The translations under genes and the position numbers were made by a program. A DNA stretch of 8,058 nt from JAWLBW01 sp041687475 (lineage in GTDB: Bacteria; J088; JAWLBW01), in the NCBI GenBank assembly GCA_041687475.1, contig JAWLBW010000216.1, forward strand, positions 1 to 8,058, read 5' to 3'. The notes under the pieces are model-generated. The model was not told where the DNA came from and made no database searches. It saw nothing but the letters and a program-made list of their open reading frames with translations. How positions within the stretch are numbered: position 1 is the stretch's first letter; the number at the start of each line of letters is the position of its first letter. Of this stretch, positions 1 to 4,808 are shown piece by piece.

Positions 1-888
1 ACGGCCTTCCGCCGCTGGCAGAACGAGGCGGGCGAGGGGGCGAGGGGACGCCAGAAACTCGTCATGGGGCCCGGCGACCATATTCAGACGGCACTCTTTC
101 TCGAACACATGGGTCCCCACGATAACGAGTCCCTGGGGCAGGTCGACGTCAGGGCGCTTGCCGAGCGTTGGTTCGCCCATTATCTGCTCGACGAAGACAA
201 CGGTGTCGACGACGAACCGGCGGTACGCTACTTCGTGATGAAGGGGTCGCAGTCGGAAGGGCACTGGGAAACCGCCGACAACTGGCCGCCCGAGAGCGAA
301 AGCTTCGACCTGCGCCTGCTGAATAATGATTTTCTGCTTGACCAGGACGGCCCAACGGCCGTGACCGCTTTCACCCATGACCCGCAGAACCCCGTACCCA
401 TGCTGGGGGGCCGGAACCTTTTCAGCAAGGCAGGGGCGTTCGACCAGGCGAGCCTGGCGGCAAGAGACGACAGGCTTCTGTTCATGAGCCCCCAGTTGGT
501 TGGGTCGCTCACCATTGCCGGCGAAATTACGGCCGACCTGTCTGTGGCAATCGACGGCGACGACGGCTACCTGGTGCTGCAGCTGCTCGATATTGCGCCC
601 GACGGAACACACCGTCTCATTACCGAGGGAAGCCTTCGAGGACAGCTGCGCGAGGGCTTTACGAAGGCGGTAGCCGTGCCTGCAGGCGAGTTTACCGACT
701 GGCCGGTTTCGCTGTTCAGCTCGGCGTGGCGGTTTCAGCCGGGGCATCGCATCGGGCTGGCGGTGGCCGGAAGCAATGCGCCTCGTCTGGCGGTGTACCC
801 CGAAGAGAGGCGATTCGAGATCGCGGTCGGAAAAGCGAGCGTGCTTCGCTTACCGGTCGTCAGCCGAGGAACGACAGCAGGCGAATGA
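1..888 (+). CDS. CocE/NonD family (X-Pro dipeptidyl-peptidase-like) hydrolase, 3' part
   Basis: The reading frame is open from base 1 through the TGA at 886-888, giving 295 residues; the 5' part lies outside the window. Residues 18-27 read QKLVMGPGDH, the typical segment carrying the catalytic histidine of this serine-hydrolase family (H27, codon 79-81); the nucleophile serine and acidic residue would be upstream and are not visible. After it comes a C-terminal jelly-roll domain of PepX_C type, with a YFVMKGSQ strand followed by HWETADNWPP, the usual 'W-WPP' signature, and a GSLTIAGEITADLSVAID strand. Known members cleave Xaa-Pro peptides, cocaine esters, glutaryl-7-ACA or other acyl compounds; substrate cannot be told here. 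The ATG at 64 is internal, not the start. The gene converges on and overlaps the MarR gene by 29 bases. Family assignment is firm, activity is inferred. Confidence 0.88.
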   Translation, partial: TAFRRWQNEAGEGARGRQKLVMGPGDHIQTALFLEHMGPHDNESLGQVDVRALAERWFAHYLLDEDNGVDDEPAVRYFVMKGSQSEGHWETADNWPPESESFDLRLLNNDFLLDQDGPTAVTAFTHDPQNPVPMLGGRNLFSKAGAFDQASLAARDDRLLFMSPQLVGSLTIAGEITADLSVAIDGDDGYLVLQLLDIAPDGTHRLITEGSLRGQLREGFTKAVAVPAGEFTDWPVSLFSSAWRFQPGHRIGLAVAGSNAPRLAVYPEERRFEIAVGKASVLRLPVVSRGTTAGE

Positions 889-1288
889 TCGATTGACGGC
901 TGTCGTCGTCGAGTGACGAGAGTACGTTCAGTTCGGTACTGTGGGCGAGCTGTGCAGCCTCGTTCAGTACGATTTCGCCCTCGGGGGTGAGGTCGATTTC
1001 CCAGGCGCGTCCGTCGGTGGGGTGGCGGTCGCGAAACGCGAGTCCCAGCCGCTCGAGGTCGTCGACCAGCTTGACCATGGTCGTTCGGTCAATGCCGAGA
1101 AGGCGCCCGATGTGCTGCTGGGTCATCGGGCCACGCAGCGCTACCATAGTGATGATGCGATAATGCTTTGCCGTCAGGCCGAGGTGCGCCACCGCCTTTT
1201 CGAATTCCTCGCGCAGGCGTCGCCCCAGATTTTCAAGTAGAAAGAGCGGACGAACGGCGTCGACTGGTTTCGATAACTCTCGGGGCAT
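860..1288 (-). CDS. MarR-family transcriptional regulator
   Basis: Winged helix-turn-helix DNA-binding regulator, expected to be a dimer and often ligand-responsive. Numbering from the furthest ATG (1322-1324, 154 aa), the HTH is at about residues 68-92 (MTQQHIGRLLGIDRTTMVKLV), followed by the wing RHPTDGRAWEIDLTPEG at 101-117, the hallmark (DxRxxxxxLTxxG-type) of MarR proteins. Flanking helices at 25-60 and 118-152 form the dimer domain. I prefer the ATG at 1286-1288 (142 aa, normal MarR length), because a promoter-like -10 box ends only 3 bases before the upstream ATG. Neither start has a good Shine-Dalgarno. It sits 43 bases (or 79 from the preferred start) downstream of the hydrolase-fold gene on the same strand, and tail to tail with the CocE-like gene. 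Its targets are likely to be neighbours or itself, an inference from typical MarR arrangement. Confidence 0.9.
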   Translation of the reverse strand: MPRELSKPVDAVRPLFLLENLGRRLREEFEKAVAHLGLTAKHYRIITMVALRGPMTQQHIGRLLGIDRTTMVKLVDDLERLGLAFRDRHPTDGRAWEIDLTPEGEIVLNEAAQLAHSTELNVLSSLDDDSRQSIIRLLSFLG

Positions 1289-1326
1289 GGCTCGATAAGG
1301 GGAAGCGGAAACTCTCCAAACCATTC

Positions 1327-1354
1327 AGTGTAGCTGACGGTTGGTGAATCGCAA
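1327..1354 (-). promoter_or_regulatory. Putative sigma70-type promoter of the MarR gene
   Basis: On the minus strand TTGCGA (1354-1349) and TACACT (1332-1327) are separated by 16 bases, a fair match to -35/-10 consensus. Transcription would start near 1319-1320, inside the first possible ATG, and supports the internal start at 1288. A short inverted repeat overlaps the -35 box. The match is by eye only. Confidence 0.35.
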
Positions 1355-1358
1355 GCGA
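1349..1358. promoter_or_regulatory. Short palindrome, possible MarR operator
   Basis: TCGC-AA-GCGA is a perfect 4-bp inverted repeat with a 2-bp centre, lying exactly on the putative -35 box upstream of the MarR gene. Auto-repression by binding such a site is common for MarR proteins, but arms this short occur often by chance in GC-rich DNA. Confidence 0.2.
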
Positions 1359-1367
1359 CTTTCCCGC

Positions 1368-2474
1368 TTATTCGGGCTTCGTGGCGGCCGAAACCGGGTC
1401 GGCCATGCCCGGAGGCGGCGAGCCGGTCAGGGTCGTGAACAGGTGCGCAGCCATGCTCAGTACGGCGTTGGGCTGCTGCAGGGGAATGTCGTGGCCCGTG
1501 TTGCGCACGAGCACGAATACGCCGCTGCCGTCGCGGCCGACCAGATCGAGCTGCAGCAATTGCCAGGCCCGGGCGGCTTCGGGAATGGGAAAGCCGTTGG
1601 GCAATTCATCGGGCAGGAACCCGGCCAGGCTGTCGCCGGCAAGCAGTACGGCCGTCGGAGGCCGGTGCGCCCCGGCATCCTTCAGCGCGCGCATCTCGGC
1701 CGTGATGGTGTCGAGGGCCATGAACTCTTCGTACGATGCTTTCCACGTCGATGCCCGCAGGTGCTCGCGTTCGTAGGCCTGCCTGACGTCTGCCGGATAG
1801 TGCACCAGCGAAGGCGACAGCATGCGTTCATACGACTCGGGCGACCATGCCTTCAACATACGCAGGAGGCCGAAGCGGGCGGCGTTGCCCAGCTGGGTTT
1901 CTCCCTGGGCCAGCTCGAGGGCGAAGTCGTAGTAATCGGGCGGAAGTTCGCTGCGCATGTCTTCGTGCAGGGCGTCGATCAGCATGAGTCCCTTGACTTC
2001 GTCGGTGAAGCCGTCTGCGAAAGCACGACTCACGAACGTACCGAAACCGTGACCCACGGCCACATAGGGACCTTTTTCTCCACCGCGTTCGAGCAATTCG
2101 TGCAGCTGTTCGGCGGCGGCCTGCGGCGATGTGAGCAGTCGGCCGGCGTCGCTGTAGCCGTATCCCGCGCGATCCCAGGCGCAGACCCGCGCGTACCCGG
2201 CCAGCTCGGGTTGCACGAGCGACCAGGCGATGCTCGAGGTGCCGCGATCATGGGTCAGCACATAGGTCAGGTCGCCTTCGCCGCGGCAGTCGAGGTGCAG
2301 GTTGTAGCCGTCCATGTCGACCAGCCGGCCCGGTGCCGGGTGCGCCGTGCGATCGGCCGACAGCGCAACGGTTTCCCACAGTGCGCCTCCGGCCAGAAGA
2401 ACGCCGACGAGGGCGACGAGCCATACGAGGGGATTCCGGAAAAACGTTCGTTTACCAGCGGTTCGGGTAGTCAT
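1368..2474 (-). CDS. Membrane-anchored alpha/beta-hydrolase-fold protein lacking the nucleophile serine
   Basis: Residues are numbered from the furthest ATG (2502-2504, 378 aa). A basic N-terminus and one hydrophobic segment at about 26-42 predict an anchor with the fold outside the cytoplasm. The body follows the alpha/beta-hydrolase pattern: YVLTHDRGTSS (81-91, oxyanion-loop region), VCAWDRAGYGYSD (107-119), VAVGHGFGTFVSRAFA (148-163, nucleophile elbow), LMLIDALHED (173-182) and NTGHDIPLQQP (335-345, catalytic-His region). In active relatives the elbow is GHSxG; here residue 153 is Gly (codon GGT, bases 2048-2046), and the usual HG oxyanion pair is HD. The acid and the histidine remain. It may be a pseudoenzyme or have another function. 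I prefer ATG 2472-2474 (368 aa) because an extended -10-like box overlaps the first ATG, and the extra ten codons contain one copy of an intergenic repeat. The MarR gene follows 43 bases (or 79 from its preferred start) downstream. Confidence 0.85.
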   Translation of the reverse strand: MTTRTAGKRTFFRNPLVWLVALVGVLLAGGALWETVALSADRTAHPAPGRLVDMDGYNLHLDCRGEGDLTYVLTHDRGTSSIAWSLVQPELAGYARVCAWDRAGYGYSDAGRLLTSPQAAAEQLHELLERGGEKGPYVAVGHGFGTFVSRAFADGFTDEVKGLMLIDALHEDMRSELPPDYYDFALELAQGETQLGNAARFGLLRMLKAWSPESYERMLSPSLVHYPADVRQAYEREHLRASTWKASYEEFMALDTITAEMRALKDAGAHRPPTAVLLAGDSLAGFLPDELPNGFPIPEAARAWQLLQLDLVGRDGSGVFVLVRNTGHDIPLQQPNAVLSMAAHLFTTLTGSPPPGMADPVSAATKPE

Positions 2475-2486
2475 GGGCCTGCTTGC

Positions 2487-2500
2487 GAAAGGTGAATGGG
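2487..2500 (+). repeat. 14-bp direct repeat, copy 1
   Basis: GAAAGGTGAATGGG occurs here and again, exactly, at 2636-2649. The bases on both sides differ, so the match is exactly 14 bp. The two copies bracket the degenerate tandem repeat, and this copy lies inside the doubtful N-terminal extension of the hydrolase-fold gene. Confidence 0.7.
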
Positions 2501-2502
2501 AC

Positions 2503-2511
2503 ATGATACCA
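2503..2511 (-). promoter_or_regulatory. Putative extended -10 element of the hydrolase-fold gene
   Basis: The minus strand reads TGGTATCAT (2511-2503), matching an extended -10 (TGnTATaAT with one mismatch). It overlaps the furthest upstream ATG, so transcripts would begin within the first codons of that frame and favour the ATG at 2474. No convincing -35 box is visible. Confidence 0.3.
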
Positions 2512-2521
2512 GAAGAGACGC

Positions 2522-2657
2522 GGAACTGACGAAACGCGGAACTCGGAACGTGGAACTCGGAACGCGGAAATTAGGAGAAGCGCGGATTGCGGAACTCGGA
2601 ACGCGGATGGGAAGAAGCGCGGAATGCGGATATGGGAAAGGTGAATGGGGAACTCGG
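2522..2657 (+). repeat. Degenerate GGAACTCGGAACGC tandem repeat array
   Basis: A 14-bp unit GGAACTCGGAACG(C/T) appears twice in tandem (2538-2551 and 2552-2565), again at 2591-2604, and as a 9-bp remnant at 2649-2657; a decayed unit starts at 2522. A second element, AGAAGCGCGG(A/T)(T/A)... with 17 of 18 bases identical, occurs at 2576-2593 and 2613-2630, so a larger unit of about 37 bp is also duplicated. The whole array is purine-rich on the plus strand (GGAA/GGA words). It lies immediately upstream of the hydrolase-fold gene and has no coding signature in any frame. Function unknown; replication slippage is the simplest origin. Confidence 0.75.
2636..2649 (+). repeat. 14-bp direct repeat, copy 2
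   Basis: Second exact copy of GAAAGGTGAATGGG, offset by 149 bases from the first at 2487-2500. Together the two copies could be a target duplication around an insertion, or simply another slippage product of the same repeat family. Confidence 0.7.
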
Positions 2658-2698
2658 CGATTTCCGTATCGAGTCGCCGGGCAGGCGCAGGGCGCCTG
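2653..2698 (+). other. Two adjacent stem-loops
   Basis: The first hairpin pairs 2655-2660 (CGGCGA) with 2674-2679 (TCGCCG); in plus-strand RNA it extends to about 11 pairs (2653-2663 with 2671-2681) using G-U wobbles and leaves a 7-base loop. Directly abutting it, CAGGCGC (2682-2688) pairs perfectly with GCGCCTG (2692-2698) over a 3-base loop. The wobble pairs would be lost on the minus strand, hinting that the plus strand is the structured one. Confidence 0.45.
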
Positions 2699-2737
2699 GG
2701 ACGACGAGATGCGTACGGTGAACCCGTCCGGAGGGTG

Positions 2738-2794
2738 TCAATTCTTCTGTGTAACTAGCTGGGGACGCGCTCCCCAAAAAGGATAGAGAATTGA
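2738..2794. other. Nested inverted repeat with inner hairpin
   Basis: TCAATTCT (2738-2745) and AGAATTGA (2787-2794) form a perfect 8-bp inverted repeat enclosing 41 bases. Inside it GGGGA (2761-2765) pairs with TCCCC (2771-2775) over CGCGC. An A-run follows the inner hairpin on the plus strand, which is the wrong base for a plus-strand terminator. The AT-rich outer arms stand out in GC-rich surroundings. It may be a structured RNA element, a protein-binding site, or a small mobile-element remnant; I cannot choose. Confidence 0.4.
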
Positions 2795-2868
2795 TTTAGA
2801 GCGGCTGCCCACAGTCGGTAACCGCGCCGTGAAACCGGGTATCAATACGTGAGCACCGCCATCTCTCC

Positions 2869-2894
2869 GAAGTGCAGGGCTGTACGCGCACTTC
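2869..2894 (-). terminator. Stem-loop downstream of ATP10-like gene, possible terminator
   Basis: GAAGTGC (2869-2875) and GCACTTC (2888-2894) form a perfect 7-bp stem with a 12-base loop, 46 bases past the stop codon of the ATP10-like gene. There is no T-run after it on either strand, so if it ends transcription it is not a standard intrinsic terminator; a role in protecting the 3' end is equally possible. Confidence 0.25.
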
Positions 2895-2940
2895 TCGTCG
2901 TCGGCCTCACGCTGTTCGGCGGCGCGACTCGAAGTGGAGT

Positions 2941-3555
2941 TTATCGCTGTTGCCCGGTTTCCCGATGGGCTTCAGCCAGCGTGCGCGCTTCTTCAATCAG
3001 CACGGCGGTCGAAGCGTCGTCGGCCATGCCGCTTCGGGCCTGGCGTATGACGCCATCGCCGTCGAGCAGCAGGGCGTAACCCGCTTCGTCGTCGGTCATG
3101 CCCAACTTGTTCCGGAAGTCATCGGTATCGCCGTAGTAAACCACTACGTAGGGGTGCTTCTCCTCGGAAATACCCTTTCGCATGCCGTTGTTGATGACGC
3201 CCGACATGGCTTTCGCCATGAACCCGCTGATCATGGGAACTTCGTAGTAAACGAAGGTGTCGGTCGGGGCGCTGGTGGCGTCGGCGAACGGCTCCATCCA
3301 GCTGTCGAGCTGTGACTGGGCATCGCGGGCAAAGGCCACGAGAATGAGGGCGATGCGGCCACGGGCATCGTCGGGAAGGGTTACCCGGCTGCCGGCCAGC
3401 GAGTCGGCCGTGATGGTGGGCAGACGTTGTCCGACAGCCTTTGTTACCGGCTGCAGGTTGTCGGCCGCTGCCGTGCCGGGGCTGAAAACCTGCAGGGCGA
3501 CTGCCGCCGCCACCAGGGTTTGGAGAAAGTGGAACTTACGCATGTGAAGCCGCAT
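2941..3555 (-). CDS. Secreted ATP10-like / thioredoxin-fold protein without cysteines
   Basis: 204 residues. An N-terminal signal peptide is clear: MRKFHF, a hydrophobic core LQTLVAAAVALQVF, then PGTAAA-DN with likely cleavage after A31. The mature part reads as a redoxin-like fold: GQRLPTITADSLAGSRVTLP (42-61), the strand GRIALILVAFARDAQSQLDSW (66-86), and near the end DFRNKLGMTDDEAGYALLLD (146-165) then GVIRQARSGMAD. That last block resembles the 'GY-LLD-IR--G-A' signature of the ATP10 family, whose mitochondrial member helps F-type ATP synthase assembly. No cysteine is present, so it cannot be a thiol oxidoreductase; this also holds for many family relatives as I recall them, which is not checked here. 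ATG 3541-3543 (residue 5) is an alternative start; neither has a Shine-Dalgarno. It lies 162 bases after rodA with its own promoter-like boxes. Exact function unknown. Confidence 0.72.
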   Translation of the reverse strand: MRLHMRKFHFLQTLVAAAVALQVFSPGTAAADNLQPVTKAVGQRLPTITADSLAGSRVTLPDDARGRIALILVAFARDAQSQLDSWMEPFADATSAPTDTFVYYEVPMISGFMAKAMSGVINNGMRKGISEEKHPYVVVYYGDTDDFRNKLGMTDDEAGYALLLDGDGVIRQARSGMADDASTAVLIEEARTLAEAHRETGQQR

Positions 3556-3566
3556 TTTCAGCTATC

Positions 3567-3595
3567 AGCGTATGCGAACCTCGGTGGGGGTACAA
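3567..3595 (-). promoter_or_regulatory. Putative sigma70-type promoter of the ATP10-like gene
   Basis: Minus-strand TTGTAC (3595-3590) and TACGCT (3572-3567) are 17 bases apart. Transcription would begin near 3560, leaving a leader of only about 5 bases before the first ATG (3555) or about 17 before the second (3543). It suggests that the gene is transcribed separately from the rod operon. Confidence 0.35.
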
Positions 3596-3717
3596 GGCCG
3601 TTTTCCGCTTTTCGAGCCGTTGGCATTATCCGTGGTGAATCGGTGGGGAGCCTGCCGTCGCTGCCTTCGAGGAAATCCCTCTGTGCGCTCACCGCCTCGA
3701 TGTGCGTCCTTCCCCCG

Positions 3718-4806
3718 TCAGAACATGAAACGGCGCATGCTGATGTTGAGCAGCAGGCCCAGGGCAAGCATGTTCATGAGCAGCGCCGACCCGCCGTAAC
3801 TCACGAAGGGCAGGGGAACGCCGACCACGGGAAACAGGCCGATGACCATGGCCAGGTTGATGAACGCCTGCCAGAAAAACATGACGGCAATGCCCGTGGC
3901 AATGAGCTGGCCGAAACGGTCCTTGGCATTTACCGCCACCTGCATGGCAAAGTACACCAGCAGCATGATGAGAAAGAGGGTCAGGCCGCTGCCGATGAAG
4001 CCCCATTCTTCGGCCAGTACCGAAAAGATGAAGTCGGTGTGCTGCTCGGGAAGAAACTTCAGCTGCGACTGGCTGCCCTGCATGAAGCCCTTGCCCGCCA
4101 TGCCCCCCGAGCCCACGGCAATGATGCTCTGAATGATGTGGTAGCCCTTTCCCAGTGGGTCGCGTTGGGGGTCGAGCAAGGTCAGCACCCGTTGCTTCTG
4201 GTAGTCGTGCATGTAGAACATCCACAGCAGCGGGGGCATGGAAAGCCCCAGTATGCTCAGGGCGATGAGCAGGCGGCGCTTGACCTTGAGAATGAGAAAG
4301 ATGGTCGACGTGATGAGCAGCAGAAAGCCGGCCGACCCCAGATCGGGCTGCCGCGCAATCAGCGCGAAGGGCGTGAGCGCGAGCACCATGGGTAGCGCCA
4401 GCTCTTTGGCGGTATAGCCGTCGGCGCGCCAGTACTTCTGAAAGTATTTGGCCAGGGCGAGAATGACGGCCAGTTTGGCGTATTCCGAGGGCTGTACCGA
4501 GAAGCCGGCGATATCGATCCAACGTCTGGCGCCCAGGCTGATGCGACCGAAGGCGAGCACGGCCACGAGCATGGCCACGACAATGCCGTAAAGCGCGTAG
4601 CTCAGGCGATCGAGCACCCGGTAGTCGACCAGCACCACCGGAACCATGGCCGTCAGGGCAATGGCGACCCACAGAAGCTGCTTGACGAAAATGTTTCCCT
4701 GGCCGCCCCAGGTGGCGCTGTAGATGTTGATGAGGCCGATGCCCACAAGCCCCAGGGCCGTGGCAAAGAGTCGCCAGTCGAAATTTTTGATGTACCGCTT
4801 GTCCAC
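3718..4806 (-). CDS. rodA: RodA, SEDS peptidoglycan glycosyltransferase of the elongasome
   Basis: 362 residues, full length for RodA (also called MrdB), with a ten-helix SEDS layout. RodA polymerises lipid II into glycan strands in the inner membrane and works as a pair with PBP2. Visible landmarks: NFDW and the first helix (8-30), QPSEYAK (105-111), RQPDLGSA (152-159), and the long extracytoplasmic loop ending in FLPEQHTDFIFSVLAEEWG (251-269), whose Asp258 corresponds to the catalytic aspartate known from Thermus RodA. The C-terminal signature PLPFVSYGGS is at 331-340. The start is GTG at 4804-4806, preceded by a strong Shine-Dalgarno inside the end of mrdA; only 2 bases separate the mrdA stop from this GTG, so translation is probably coupled. 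FtsW is the close alternative, but pairing with mrdA and mreCD settles on RodA. Confidence 0.97.
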   Translation of the reverse strand: MDKRYIKNFDWRLFATALGLVGIGLINIYSATWGGQGNIFVKQLLWVAIALTAMVPVVLVDYRVLDRLSYALYGIVVAMLVAVLAFGRISLGARRWIDIAGFSVQPSEYAKLAVILALAKYFQKYWRADGYTAKELALPMVLALTPFALIARQPDLGSAGFLLLITSTIFLILKVKRRLLIALSILGLSMPPLLWMFYMHDYQKQRVLTLLDPQRDPLGKGYHIIQSIIAVGSGGMAGKGFMQGSQSQLKFLPEQHTDFIFSVLAEEWGFIGSGLTLFLIMLLVYFAMQVAVNAKDRFGQLIATGIAVMFFWQAFINLAMVIGLFPVVGVPLPFVSYGGSALLMNMLALGLLLNISMRRFMF

Positions 4807-4808
4807 CC

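Larger units (their letters stand above)
2505..2940. other. 436-base non-coding interval, repeat-rich and structured
   Basis: No credible gene was found here on either strand. The left third (about 2517-2657) is the degenerate tandem repeat. The right two thirds contain a succession of inverted repeats (2653-2681, 2682-2698, 2715-2727, 2738-2794 with an inner hairpin 2761-2775, and 2869-2894). None is followed by a T-run on either strand, so no classical Rho-independent terminator can be called. On the plus strand a GTG at 2849 opens a frame beginning with signal-peptide-like residues, treated as doubtful. The interval separates the ATP10-like gene from the hydrolase-fold gene and would contain the terminator of the first and the promoter of the second. 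Confidence 0.6.

Noticed and set aside
1341..2495. A 384-codon plus-strand frame opposite the hydrolase-fold gene
   Set aside because: The minus strand shows a coherent alpha/beta-hydrolase fold and membrane anchor; the plus frame has no family features.
2711..2737. ACGGTGAACCCGTCCGGAGG looked briefly like the conserved part of signal-recognition-particle RNA
   Set aside because: The diagnostic apical internal loops (the CAGGTCCGGAAGGAAGCA core) are not there, and the flanks do not form the needed long helix.
2761..2780. GGGGA-CGCGC-TCCCC followed by AAAAA as an intrinsic terminator
   Set aside because: On the plus strand the run after the stem is A, not T; on the minus strand the T-run precedes the stem. 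Polarity is wrong for both.
2496..2786. Plus-strand frame with repeated ELGTR-like peptides in the repeat array
   Set aside because: The peptide repetition is only the translation of the degenerate GGAACTCGGAACGC repeat; there is no ribosome-binding site or domain.
3427..4395. A 322-codon plus-strand frame opposite rodA and the following intergenic bases
   Set aside because: His/Gln-rich shadow of rodA with no recognisable domain and no ribosome-binding site.
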